Both the position numbers and the translations under genes were made by a program. From Nostoc sp. ATCC 53789 (GTDB taxonomy: Bacteria; Cyanobacteriota; Cyanobacteriia; Cyanobacteriales; Nostocaceae): 64,000 nt of DNA. The stretch spans positions 6,662,501 through 6,726,500 of the forward strand of contig NZ_CP046703.1 of the NCBI RefSeq assembly GCF_009873495.1, read 5' to 3'. This document shows, in pieces, positions 27,031 to 35,799 of this stretch; positions within the stretch are counted from its first letter, which is position 1, and every line of letters begins with the position of its first letter. The notes beneath the pieces were generated by a model. The model was not told where the DNA came from. It saw only the letters and a list, made by a program, of their open reading frames with translations, and ran no database searches.

Positions 27031-27975
27031 TTAGAAATTAGTTAAGATATCCCAGTTGACTTTCACATAGCCAGGTTCAATGTGGGTAAAGTGTTGGCTC
27101 AATTGCTGATGTGCTTTTGGTAGAGCGTGAAAGGGAATTGATGCATACAAATGATGCTCTGCATGAAATGGCATATTCCACATGAAAAATCGGACAGGCC
27201 AAAGGGTTAAGGTTGTGCGCGTATTTGTGAGCAGATTAGCGTCAAGAGTGCAACCTGTATGTTCTGCTAGCAGAATGAAACGGAGAATCGGCTGACCGAT
27301 AAGCAGGGGTAGCAGCCAATACAGGAAAAACCAAGGTTGACCAAATAGTATTGAGATTGCGATCGCACTTACATAAATACCTAATTGCCATTGAGTAGAG
27401 CGAATAACTTCGGCTCGTGCGGCTTCTGGCACAAATGGAAAATCGTCAAATTGACCAATCGCCACCTGAAAATGCCCGCTTAATTTACCCCGCCACCACG
27501 GTAAACCACTAATTATCAACAAGTATTTACCCAGATTACTCGGTTTAAGATCGGTTAGTTCGGGATCTTTGTCAGGAACGCGAGTGTAGCGATGATGCCA
27601 TTTATGATAACGACGAAAGAATGTGCTGTTGTAAAATGAGAGCAAGCCGGAAAACCAAGCTACAGCATCATTTAATCGATTGTTAGCGAAAGCCGTCCTG
27701 TGAACGCATTCGTGCATCGGTGCAAACATGGAAGCCAGACTGAAGCCATAGATTACCAGTGCTGGTATAGCCAGTGACCAATTGCCAAAGTTTGTTCCCC
27801 ACAGATAGCCACTGCAAATCATAACTGTGAGGTGCAAAGCCAGTTGAACTAGCCCTTTGGAGTTGGAGCGATCGTTTAGAACACTTAACTCCTGTACACT
27901 GAGAATTTGACAGAGATTTTGCTCTTTATTAGGTTTGTCATCCAATAATTCAGATTGAATAATTGCGTCAGACAT
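27031..27975 (-). CDS. Fatty acid desaturase family protein
   Basis: This membrane di-iron desaturase or hydroxylase has 314 residues. The three histidine boxes are visible: HECVH (near 104), HKWHH (near 143) and HAEHH with a following YASIPFHALP (near 268). About four membrane helices flank the boxes. The substrate may be an acyl lipid or a carotenoid. The HAEHHLY..IP third box is that of the fatty-acid desaturase superfamily rather than of CrtW-type ketolases. It is the first of two co-directional lipid-type genes, about 170 bases before the desaturase/dehydrogenase fusion. Confidence 0.85.
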   Translation of the reverse strand: MSDAIIQSELLDDKPNKEQNLCQILSVQELSVLNDRSNSKGLVQLALHLTVMICSGYLWGTNFGNWSLAIPALVIYGFSLASMFAPMHECVHRTAFANNRLNDAVAWFSGLLSFYNSTFFRRYHKWHHRYTRVPDKDPELTDLKPSNLGKYLLIISGLPWWRGKLSGHFQVAIGQFDDFPFVPEAARAEVIRSTQWQLGIYVSAIAISILFGQPWFFLYWLLPLLIGQPILRFILLAEHTGCTLDANLLTNTRTTLTLWPVRFFMWNMPFHAEHHLYASIPFHALPKAHQQLSQHFTHIEPGYVKVNWDILTNF

Positions 27976-28082
27976 AATTTTAAGTAGGTCGGCGTGAATA
28001 GTTGCGCGTGGTTGCCTTCTAACTTCTCAATTCTGACTCTTGACTCCTGAATTCTGATCTAATTTTAATAGACGCTGTGAAT

Positions 28083-28706
28083 TTAGCTGACTATACCAGC
28101 ACGAAAAATTTGTTCTGCGGTTAAATTCAACTCTGGGAAAGTTGGTGATTGGATACGGTCATTACCTCGAAATTTATTAATTAGATACTCACCTTCTTCC
28201 AAACAGCAAACCAAGATAGTAGGTTGTTTTGGTTTGCCAATAAATTCCCGACCACCCAATGCGGCATAGTCCACAATCCAGTATTCAGGAACTCCCATTT
28301 GTTCATAGTCAGCATATTTTTTGTGGTAATCATCACGCCAATTAGTACTCACTACCTCCACCACTAAAGGAATGGATGCAGCAAGGCTTACAGTAGATAT
28401 TTTTTTCCATAGAGGTTCATTTCTTAAATTAGGCTGATTTAGGATCAGGACATCTGGTGAATAAGCTGATTCGTTTTCAAGTGGTTTGACGAATACTGTT
28501 TTTGGGATGAAATAAGGAAGATTTAAACGACTATATTCTAAAGTGATTTTTGTGGCTAAAAATCCTGTAACCTCTTCATGGTCGCCTGCTGGTTGCGCCA
28601 TCTCAACAATCACTCCATCATGGAGTTCATAACGTCTTTGTGGGTTGTCTGGATACTGAGCAACAAATTCATCGAATGTAACTAGTTTGCGTAAGGCTTG
28701 AGTCAT
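28083..28706 (-). CDS. Uma2 family protein (DUF820, PD-(D/E)XK fold)
   Basis: This 207-residue member of the Uma2 family is very abundant in cyanobacteria. It has a restriction-endonuclease-like fold; the acidic positions fall in YSPDVLIL and PLVVEVVSTNWRDDY, and the C-terminal half starts with KYADYEQMGVPEYWIVD, a strong family signature. The biological role is unknown. A second, different Uma2 gene lies at 62368-62955. It is monocistronic. Confidence 0.9.
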   Translation of the reverse strand: MTQALRKLVTFDEFVAQYPDNPQRRYELHDGVIVEMAQPAGDHEEVTGFLATKITLEYSRLNLPYFIPKTVFVKPLENESAYSPDVLILNQPNLRNEPLWKKISTVSLAASIPLVVEVVSTNWRDDYHKKYADYEQMGVPEYWIVDYAALGGREFIGKPKQPTILVCCLEEGEYLINKFRGNDRIQSPTFPELNLTAEQIFRAGIVS

Positions 28707-28821
28707 GGTTTTATTCCTCTAAGCAAAACTGATATGAGAGTGAAGGAGGCAGGGGGCAGGGGGAGAAAAAAACTTATTCTAAGCGTATTGCAATTCTAAG
28801 ACTTGTTCAGCCTTTGAACTC

Positions 28822-29111
28822 CGTTAACGAGTATTTGAACTGGATGAATCCACCTTTTATCTCCGTCAACGAGTATTTGAACTGGATGAATCCACCTTTT
28901 ATCTCCGTCAACGAGTATTTGAACTAGATGAATCCACCTTTTATCTCCGTCAACGGGTATTTGAACCGGATGAATCCACCTTTTATCTCCGTCAACGAGT
29001 ATTTGAACTGGATGAATCCACCTTTTATCTCCGTCAACGAGTATTTGAACTGGATGAATCCACCTTTTATCTCCGTCAACGAGTGTTTGAACTGGATGAA
29101 TCCACCTTTGA
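28822..29111. repeat. 42-bp tandem repeat array, about seven units
   Basis: The unit contains GTATTTGAACTGGATGAATC, then CACCTTTTATCTCCGTCAAC and GA; ATGAATCCACC recurs every 42 bases at about 28844, 28886, 28928, 28970, 29012, 29054 and 29096. The units are 93-100 % alike; variants include an A for G in the third unit (creating TAG) and CGG for TGG. As 42 is a multiple of three, both strands stay open through most of the array (+ strand unit MNPPFISVNEYLNW, - strand unit IKGGFIQFKYSLTE). No known protein of either kind is recognised. Confidence 0.92.
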
Positions 29112-29261
29112 TACTCATTAACCTAGCTCTTGTACGGAATATTCTACTTCCTTCAATCTCAAGCGTCACACTACGGCTATTCGATGTTTGGAGGCTGTGA
29201 ATTTGCGATCGCAATTATGGGAAAGTTAATCAAAGTGAACTAGCAAAAATAAATATGATAC

Positions 29262-29294
29262 ATAAAAAACTCCCCTCTAAAATGAAGGGAGTCA
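29262..29294 (-). terminator. Terminator of the RND operon
   Basis: On the - strand, ACTCCCTTCATTTTAGAGGG followed by GAGTTTTTTATG forms a hairpin with a T-run, about 60 bases past the RND pump stop codon. Confidence 0.8.
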
Positions 29295-29353
29295 AGAGTT
29301 AGTGATTAAAAAGAACAAATCAACCAAGCGTTATTTGTTCAGTCGAGAGAGTG

Positions 29354-32300
29354 TCAAATTGGCTGTTTGCGCCAGCTACGTTTTTTCATCTTGGTTTGCC
29401 AAGACTCCATGTAGGTGTAGAAAACGGGTGTTAAATAAAGTGTGAGGAACTGCGAGAATACTAAGCCCCCAACTACTGCTAAACCAAGGGGACGACGTGT
29501 ATCTGCTCCGGCTCCCAAACCGAGGGCAATTGGTAAAGTTCCCATAAGCGCTGCCATTGTCGTCATCATAATTGGACGAAATCTCACCAAGCAGGCTTCA
29601 TAGATAGCATCATAAGGGGTTTTGCCGTTATGACGGGCAATGATCGCAAAGTCAACCATCATAATTCCATTTTTCTTCACAATGCCAACTAGCAGAATGA
29701 TGCCGACGAAGGCGTAAATATTCAAGTCAACTTGAAACAGCAACAGGGTCAGTATTGCCCCAAATCCAGCAGAAGGTAAGCTAGAAAGGATAGTTAGCGG
29801 GTGAATGAAGTTCTCGTAGAGAATCCCCAACACGATATAAATCACCAAGATGGCAACTAGCAGTAGCAGTCCTAAACCCTGAATCGAAGATTGGAATGCC
29901 TGCGCTGAACCTTGGAAGCCTGTACTAATAGTAGGTGGCAGTGTTTGACGGGCAAGTTCCTCAATTTTCCCAGTGACGTTACCTAGTGACACCCCTGGCT
30001 TGAGGTTAAAGGAGAAGGTGACAGAAGCAAGCTGCCCTTTGTGGTTGATAGTTAAGGGGCCTACATCTTTGCTCAAGGTTGCTATGGCGTTGAGAGGCAC
30101 AAGTTGTCCACTAGGGGCACGAACTGAGAGTAAATCTAGGGCGTTGGCATTTTGCTGATATTTTGGTTCCACGCCCATAATTACTTGGTATTGGCTATCG
30201 GGGGCGTAGATGGTAGAAACTTGGCGAGTGCCATAAGCATTACTCAGAGCAGTTTCGATTTGATTGGCGGTCAAACCTAGAGCCGAAGCGTGGTCGCGGT
30301 TGATGTCTACTTTTACTTGCGGATTTTTGATTTGCAAATCGCTGTTGACATCTTGTAAATCTGAGAGCGATCGCAATTTTTCTTCTAAAGCTGGAGCGTA
30401 CTGGTAAAGTTCCTGAATATTGGGAGTTTGCAGAGTAAATTGATACTGAGCTTTTGTCTGTTGTCCACCGACATTGATGGCTGGGGGATTTTGCAAGAAA
30501 ACCTTAATTCCAGGCACAACTGACAACTTAGGCCGGAGTTCCTGGACAACCTCATCAGCACTGAGACGGCGCTCATGGCGGGGCTTGAGTTCAATTAAAA
30601 GCCGTCCCGCGTTGGCGGAAGCATTTGGGCCGCCAGCCCCGACACTGGAGTTGATGGAATCAACATTAGGATCACGATAAGCGATCGCAGCTACAGCTTG
30701 TTGATGTTTTACCATCTCATCAAAGGATATATCCTCTGATGCCTGAGTAGTTGCCGTAATTTGTCCAACATCTGCGTTGGGAACAAACCCTTTAGGCACA
30801 ATTATAAATAGATATACCGTCGCTACAAGAATCGCTCCCGAAATCACCATAGTCGTGCGGTGATACTTGAGTGATTTCTTCAAACTCCAATCGTATCCGC
30901 CCAATATCACATTAAAAACGTTTTCCGAAAAGTTGTAGAGACGACGGTTAAAGTTTTTGATTCGGGACTTGAAACTAGGGGGTGGGGACTCGGAGTTAAG
31001 AATTTCTCCCTCTCTCCCCTGCTCCTCATCTCCCCTACTCCCCTGCTCCCCTGCTCCACTGCTCCCCTGCTCCTCATCCCCCTCACTCTCCTGCTCATGA
31101 TGAGGTGGACTCAAGAATCTGGAACATAGCATTGGTGTCAAGCTGAGGGAAATTACGCCAGATACCAAGATTGCAACACTGATGGTAACGGCAAACTCCC
31201 GAAACAGTCGCCCCAGAATGCCTTCCATGAAAAGGATCGGGATGAATACTGCTACCAGAGAGATAGTCATAGATAAAATTGTGAAACCAATCTCTCTAGA
31301 ACCATTAAGGGCTGCTTCCATCCGGTTTTCGCCCATTTCCATGTGGCGGACAATATTCTCTAGCATAACTACGGCATCATCAACCACGAAACCTACTGAA
31401 AGGGTCAATGCCATCAGTGATAGGTTATCGAGCGAGAAACCCAGTAGTACCATGACTCCAAAGGTCGCTACTATCGAAAGCGGTACTGCCAAACTGGGAA
31501 TAACAGTAGCAGAGATATTGCGGAGAAATAGAAAGATTACTAGCACTACCAACGCGATGGTGAGCAATAGCGTGAATTGTACATCATCTACCGACTCCCG
31601 AATTGACTGGGAGCGATCGTAGAGAATATCCATGTTCACAGCTGCCGGAATCTGTGTCCGAAAGCTAGGTAGGAGTTTCTTGATTGCATCCACCACTTGA
31701 ACAGTATTAGTTCCCGGTTGGCGCTGAATTGCCAAAACGATCGCCCGCACACCAGAATTTTGGACTTCGGCTCCGCTCAGTCGAACGATTTTAGATTTTG
31801 GATTTTGGATTGAGGACTTGTCCCCTGCTTCCTTACTCTCCTTTTTGACAGGAAAATACCAACTCGCAATCTTGTCATTTTCCACGCTGTCCAGAACTTG
31901 ACCTAGTTCTCCTAGCTGCACTGGTGCGCCGTTTTGATAAGCCACACTTAGGGAGCGATAGCTAGCGGCATCATTGAGTTGACCGTTTGCTTGAATCGTA
32001 GAATTTTGCTGCTTACCGTAAAGTGTCCCCGTAGGCAGATTGACATTTCCATTAGCGATCGCAGTTGCTACTTCATCAATTCCTATGCCTTTGACACTCA
32101 GCGCTTCCGGGTCAAGCTGAATTCGTACCGCGTACTTTTGGGAACCAAAGACCTGCACTTGCGCCACTCCATCCACCATTGACAGACGTTGTGCCAGCAA
32201 TGTTTCAGCGTATTTGTCTACAGTTGAGAGGGGCAGAATAGACGAATTGAGGGAGATGTAAAGGACTGGCTGATCTGCCGGATTTACCTTTCGGTAAGAT

Positions 32301-32680
32301 GGCGGATTAGGCATATTTGTCGGTAACTGCTTTGCTCCCTTAGCGATCGCAGACTGGACATCTTGTGCTGCACCGTCAATATCCCGATTCAGGTCAAATT
32401 GCAGCGTCAGTTGTGTAGTACCCAAAGAACTGGTAGAGTTCATCGAACTCAATCCCGCAATGCTAGAAAACTGCTGCTCTAAAGGGGTTGCGACTGAAGC
32501 AGCCATCGTTTCTGGGCTAGCTCCGGGCAGATTAGCTGTTACCTGGAGTGTTGGATAATCTACATTGGGTAAGTCGCTAACAGGTAGCTGTTGGTAACTG
32601 ATTAGCCCAAATATCAAAATGCCAACCATAACCAGAGTCGTCATGATTGGTCGCCGGATAAATAGCTCAGAAATGTTCAT
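29354..32680 (-). CDS. RND family inner-membrane efflux pump (MdtB/MdtC-like)
   Basis: This 1108-residue proton-driven exporter begins MNISELFIRRPIMTTLVMVG. Helix 4 has the Asp pair VGFVVDDAVVMLENIVRHME. The second membrane block is at about 930-1090 (IILLVGIVKKNGIMMVDFAI). It resembles the MdtC/MuxC branch more than AcrB. Two stretches are not family sequence: residues about 277-305 (SSIQNPKSKIVRLSGAEVQ) and about 525-562 (Glu/Gly/Ser/Gln-rich) are encoded by interspersed repeats that sit in frame in loops. It lies 40 bases downstream of the adaptor gene, on the same strand, so the two form an adaptor-pump operon ending in a hairpin terminator. Confidence 0.92.
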   Translation of the reverse strand: MNISELFIRRPIMTTLVMVGILIFGLISYQQLPVSDLPNVDYPTLQVTANLPGASPETMAASVATPLEQQFSSIAGLSSMNSTSSLGTTQLTLQFDLNRDIDGAAQDVQSAIAKGAKQLPTNMPNPPSYRKVNPADQPVLYISLNSSILPLSTVDKYAETLLAQRLSMVDGVAQVQVFGSQKYAVRIQLDPEALSVKGIGIDEVATAIANGNVNLPTGTLYGKQQNSTIQANGQLNDAASYRSLSVAYQNGAPVQLGELGQVLDSVENDKIASWYFPVKKESKEAGDKSSIQNPKSKIVRLSGAEVQNSGVRAIVLAIQRQPGTNTVQVVDAIKKLLPSFRTQIPAAVNMDILYDRSQSIRESVDDVQFTLLLTIALVVLVIFLFLRNISATVIPSLAVPLSIVATFGVMVLLGFSLDNLSLMALTLSVGFVVDDAVVMLENIVRHMEMGENRMEAALNGSREIGFTILSMTISLVAVFIPILFMEGILGRLFREFAVTISVAILVSGVISLSLTPMLCSRFLSPPHHEQESEGDEEQGSSGAGEQGSRGDEEQGREGEILNSESPPPSFKSRIKNFNRRLYNFSENVFNVILGGYDWSLKKSLKYHRTTMVISGAILVATVYLFIIVPKGFVPNADVGQITATTQASEDISFDEMVKHQQAVAAIAYRDPNVDSINSSVGAGGPNASANAGRLLIELKPRHERRLSADEVVQELRPKLSVVPGIKVFLQNPPAINVGGQQTKAQYQFTLQTPNIQELYQYAPALEEKLRSLSDLQDVNSDLQIKNPQVKVDINRDHASALGLTANQIETALSNAYGTRQVSTIYAPDSQYQVIMGVEPKYQQNANALDLLSVRAPSGQLVPLNAIATLSKDVGPLTINHKGQLASVTFSFNLKPGVSLGNVTGKIEELARQTLPPTISTGFQGSAQAFQSSIQGLGLLLLVAILVIYIVLGILYENFIHPLTILSSLPSAGFGAILTLLLFQVDLNIYAFVGIILLVGIVKKNGIMMVDFAIIARHNGKTPYDAIYEACLVRFRPIMMTTMAALMGTLPIALGLGAGADTRRPLGLAVVGGLVFSQFLTLYLTPVFYTYMESWQTKMKKRSWRKQPI

Positions 32681-32720
32681 TTTAATAATGAGTCATTGGT
32701 CATTTGTCATTGGTCATTTG

Positions 32721-34235
32721 TCATTGTTTTCCATCACCTCTGCCCCTCTGCCTCCCTGCTCCCCTGCTCCCCTGCCCCTCTGCTCCCCTGCTCCTCTGCT
32801 CCCCTGCTCCTCTGCCCTCCTGCCCCTCTGCTCCCTGCCCCCCTGCCCCTCTGCCCCCTGCCCCCCTGCTTCCTACCTCCGGTTTCACTTGGACTGTGGC
32901 ACCAGGCACAAGGTTAAATTGTCCATCAATAACTACTTGCTCACCCGGTTTCAAGCCTTGCTTAATTACCGTTTCGTTCTCAACGGTGTCGCCGACGGTA
33001 ATTGTCCGCATTTCTGCTGTTTTGTCGGGTTTGATTACATACACAAATTGTCCCTTTTGCCCACTCTGTACTGCCTGGGAAGGAACAGTAATGGCATTTG
33101 GTTCTTCGCTTAGTTTGAGGACAACATTAACAAACTGTCCCGGAAACAGGCGATCGTCAGCGTTGGCAAAAGTACCCTTAAGTTGAATTGTGCCTGTTTG
33201 GGTATTGACTCCACTATCGACAAAGGTAAGTTCGCCTCGTACTGGCCGCCCTGCGTCTTTAGGAGGTAAAGCATCGACTTCTAACTTGCCGTTATTAGCA
33301 CTGTATTTTTTGATATCTGGCAGCAATCGCTGGGCAATGGAAAAGTTGACGTAAATCGGGTGAATTTGACTGATTGTAATTAGCGGATCGGTAGCATTCG
33401 CCTCTACCAAGTTGCCTTGATTTAGCTTCAGACTACCCGTGCGTCCATCAATTGGTGAGTAGATGGAAGTATAGGAAAGCTGAACTTTAGCATTATCGAT
33501 CGCAGCTTCATCTGCCATTACCACCGCCTGAGCATTTTGTACATCTGCTTGGGCTGCTGCGATCGCAGCCTGAGCATTTGCTACTCCCTCTTGATCTGCT
33601 TGCACCGTTGCCTGTTGAGCAGCAGCAGTAGTCTGATACTGTTCGGACTGTTCTTTACTGATTGCCCCTTGCTTGAGCAAACTAGCATAACGTTGAGCCT
33701 GCACATTTGCATTTGTTGCCTGGGACTTATCCTTGACGACATTCGCTTTTGCCTGGTTCACTTGAGCGATCGCTTTTAGCACATTAGCCTGTGCCTGTTT
33801 CACCTGAGCCAAATCTTTAGCCTTGGCAGCATTAGCTTGCATCAGCGCAGCTTGTAGAGGGCGAGAATCAATTTTAAATAACAAGTCTCCTTTCTTAACG
33901 TTCTGTCCTTGCTGAAAATAGACTCCAGTAAGTTGCCCACCAACTTGAGATTTGACAGATACCGTAGAATATGCTTCAACTGTCCCCGTAGCCGATAACT
34001 GTATTGGAATCGTTTTTTGAGTCGCAGTGGCAACCACCACTGGCACGGCTCGCTTTTTTCCTGCTTCTTTTCCACTTGATTGGGCTTCGGAAGCATTACA
34101 GGCAGCACACAAGTAAGTTAGACCTAATATAAGTAGTGAAAATCGTCCTCTTTGAATAGCGTTATAAAAGCTAGGAATAGTTTGAGCAGCCAAGGACGAA
34201 GGCTTTATCGTCTGAATAGAAACTAAACGGCGCAT
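32721..34235 (-). CDS. RND efflux periplasmic adaptor (membrane fusion protein)
   Basis: This protein links the inner-membrane pump to an outer-membrane channel. The start at 34235 (MRRLVSIQTIKPSS) is tentative; an in-frame ATG lies 30 bases upstream. A hydrophobic segment ending LTYLCAACNA looks like a lipoprotein signal. Then come a biotinyl-lipoyl-type strand (GTVEAYSTVSVKSQVGGQLTGVYFQQGQNVKKGDLLFKID), a long Ala/Gln-rich helical hairpin (about 145-245), the second lipoyl half (IYSPIDGRTGSLKLNQGNLV) and beta-barrel domains. The last 45 or so residues are only Gly/Arg/Ala/Gln/Glu, encoded by a CCCCTGCTC-type repeat that has extended the gene. It is in an operon with the pump at 29354. Confidence 0.88.
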   Translation of the reverse strand: MRRLVSIQTIKPSSLAAQTIPSFYNAIQRGRFSLLILGLTYLCAACNASEAQSSGKEAGKKRAVPVVVATATQKTIPIQLSATGTVEAYSTVSVKSQVGGQLTGVYFQQGQNVKKGDLLFKIDSRPLQAALMQANAAKAKDLAQVKQAQANVLKAIAQVNQAKANVVKDKSQATNANVQAQRYASLLKQGAISKEQSEQYQTTAAAQQATVQADQEGVANAQAAIAAAQADVQNAQAVVMADEAAIDNAKVQLSYTSIYSPIDGRTGSLKLNQGNLVEANATDPLITISQIHPIYVNFSIAQRLLPDIKKYSANNGKLEVDALPPKDAGRPVRGELTFVDSGVNTQTGTIQLKGTFANADDRLFPGQFVNVVLKLSEEPNAITVPSQAVQSGQKGQFVYVIKPDKTAEMRTITVGDTVENETVIKQGLKPGEQVVIDGQFNLVPGATVQVKPEVGSRGAGGRGAGGQGAEGQEGRGAGEQRSRGAEGQGSRGAGRQRGRGDGKQ

Positions 34236-34725
34236 ATTAACAATTTGGGGAAAGGGGAAGCACATACACGAACTAGCTTGTCGTTAGACATCGCATTTTT
34301 TGCAAAATGGTTGGTTGCGATTAATTCTAATTAGATAAGCAGAATGTTAGTCAAGCTAAACATTAGTGTACTAATAATTGCTGTTTTAGCCTACCCCTTT
34401 TGGAAAGAAATTGTTGTTAAACTTGTGTGACTTTTGTATGACTTTATTTGTATCAGAACTTACGCAAAATATTTCTCAAATTCCCATTCCTTTGCACCTC
34501 TGCGATAGCCTGCGGCAAGGGGCTGACGCTCCTTCTCTGCGAGACGCTGCGCGAACGTCGCTACCGCTTCGCTAATGCGTCTAAGTTATTCCGTAACTTG
34601 TGCGTAACTAAACAACAACTTTATTTTACGAAGGCGTAGTTTACCGCCGCAGGCATCGCAATTTGTCGTTCAGCCAAAATAAATATTTGGACTTAGACAT
34701 TTAAGCGATAGCCCTCAACTGACAT
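34236..34725. other. Intergenic region with GC-rich dispersed repeats
   Basis: No gene is visible. Bases about 34500-34590 hold a run of repeat fragments (GCGATAGCCTGCGGCAAGG, GAGACGCTGCGCGAACGTCG) also seen near 48105, 54830 and, inside a gene, near 3121. The part before 34440 is AT-rich and should hold the adaptor-pump promoter. Confidence 0.5.
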
Positions 34726-35598
34726 TCAAGCAGCACAAAAAATCGGGGCAGGTGATAAACCCGCCCCGACATTTGATGATATATTGCGCCCAACGGCTTT
34801 TGCTACAGGCTTTAAACTATCAACTAAACGCACCATATCTTCTAAAGAGAGTGCTTGACGGGCATCAGAAACAGATTTTTCTGGTTCTGGGTGACATTCA
34901 ATAATTAATCCATCAGCACCGCAAGCGATCGCAGCCCTAGCCACAGGTGCTACCAGTTCCCGTTTACCGACAGCATGGGAAGGATCTACAATCACAGGCA
35001 GGTGAGTTATTTGCTTAAGTGCTGCTACTGCCGCTAAATCTAGGACGTTACGGGTGTAATCATCGAAGCTGCGGATACCGCGTTCGCACAACACCACATC
35101 AGGATTTCCGTGGCTGAGAATATATTCAGCAGCCATGACGAATTCTTCAATTGTCGCTGCTAAACCACGTTTGAGGAGTATTGGTTTACCAGCTTGTCCC
35201 AAAGCTTTGAGCAAGTCGAAGTTTTGCATATTGCGGCTACCAACTTGAAGCATATCAGCGTGGGCGGCAACTACTTCAATTTGGGAAATTGACATCACCT
35301 CAGTGACAACTGGCATATTGTAATGCGATCGCACCCTTGCCAAAATCCTCAATCCTTCCTCACCCATACCCTGGAAAGCGTAGGGAGATGTGCGGGGCTT
35401 GTAGACACCACCACGCAACCCCTGTATTGATGTAGTAGATAGCTTTTGGGCAACAATTTCCATTTGTTCTAAGCTTTCAACGGTACAGGGCCCGCCGATA
35501 ATTACCAGTTCTTCGCCTCCGAAAGCGACTTTTTCTGAGATTTTAACGATTGTCTGGTGATTCGGATGAGATTGTGCGGCAAGTTTAGCATTAATCAT
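34726..35598 (-). CDS. aroF: 3-deoxy-7-phosphoheptulonate synthase (DAHP synthase, class I beta-like)
   Basis: It joins phosphoenolpyruvate and erythrose 4-phosphate in the first step of the shikimate pathway to Tyr, Phe and Trp. Signature stretches are VIIGGPCTVES, RGGVYKPRTSPYAFQG, LQVGSRNMQNFDLLKALG, PILLKRGLAATIEE, LCERGIRSF and VIVDPSHAVGKRELV, all of the short KDO8PS-like type. The start has a good AGGAGAATG ribosome-binding site. The last 18 or so residues (NISSNVGAGLSPAPIFCAA) are encoded by an interspersed palindrome that also looks like a terminator. A leader peptide rich in Tyr, Trp and Phe plus a hairpin lies 77-200 bases upstream, which points to attenuation control. Confidence 0.95.
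   Translation of the reverse strand: MINAKLAAQSHPNHQTIVKISEKVAFGGEELVIIGGPCTVESLEQMEIVAQKLSTTSIQGLRGGVYKPRTSPYAFQGMGEEGLRILARVRSHYNMPVVTEVMSISQIEVVAAHADMLQVGSRNMQNFDLLKALGQAGKPILLKRGLAATIEEFVMAAEYILSHGNPDVVLCERGIRSFDDYTRNVLDLAAVAALKQITHLPVIVDPSHAVGKRELVAPVARAAIACGADGLIIECHPEPEKSVSDARQALSLEDMVRLVDSLKPVAKAVGRNISSNVGAGLSPAPIFCAA
34735..34770 (-). terminator. Hairpin with T-run overlapping the end of aroF
   Basis: On the - strand, TCGGGGCGGG-TTTATCA-CCTGCCCCGA (one mismatch) is followed by TTTTTTG. It lies within the last codons of the DAHP synthase reading frame. It belongs to a Nostoc palindrome type that often adds 'VGAGLSPAP'-like residues to proteins. Confidence 0.75.
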
Positions 35599-35674
35599 GG
35601 TTTCATTCTCCTGAAAAGTTATGGATTGAGTATTAGGTATTAAGGTAAGGTTGTTTTCCAGTCCCCAGTGATAA

Positions 35675-35708
35675 CAAAAAAGCCCGGAACCTATGAAAAG
35701 TTCCGGGC
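35675..35708 (-). terminator. Attenuator hairpin before aroF
   Basis: GCCCGGAAC-TTTTCATAG-GTTCCGGGC is a perfect 9-bp stem followed by TTTTTTG on the - strand, starting 29 bases past the leader peptide stop and ending 76 bases before the aroF start. Its left arm (CCCGGAA) can instead pair with TTCCGGG at the end of the leader peptide gene, which would block the terminator. Confidence 0.85.
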
Positions 35709-35736
35709 GCGTTCTGATTCATCGACATGACGCTAC

Positions 35737-35799
35737 TTACCCGGAATTTAATCTGGGCCAAAAGTAAAAGCCATAAAACCAGCTACTTAAATAAGTCAT
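35737..35799 (-). CDS. Candidate aromatic leader peptide of aroF
   Basis: This is a 20-codon open frame, MTYLSSWFYGFYFWPRLNSG, ending in TAA. Residues 3-14 contain three Tyr, two Trp and three Phe. AAGGAG lies 12 bases before the ATG. The frame ends 29 bases before a perfect terminator hairpin, and its last codons (TTCCGGG) are complementary to the left arm of that hairpin. All of this is seen directly. By analogy with trp, phe and ilv leaders, ribosome stalling at the aromatic codons would favour the alternative pairing and let transcription enter the DAHP synthase gene. The spacing to the ribosome-binding site is a little long. It is too short to have homology support here. Confidence 0.75.
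   Translation of the reverse strand: MTYLSSWFYGFYFWPRLNSG

Noticed and set aside
28924..29214. Open frames of 90-96 codons on both strands in the tandem array
   Set aside because: They exist only because the 42-bp unit is a multiple of three; no ribosome-binding site or known protein supports either.
32619..33186. Overlapping Pro/Cys/Leu-rich frames on the + strand
   Set aside because: They are the antisense of the CCCCTGCTC repeat and of the adaptor gene.
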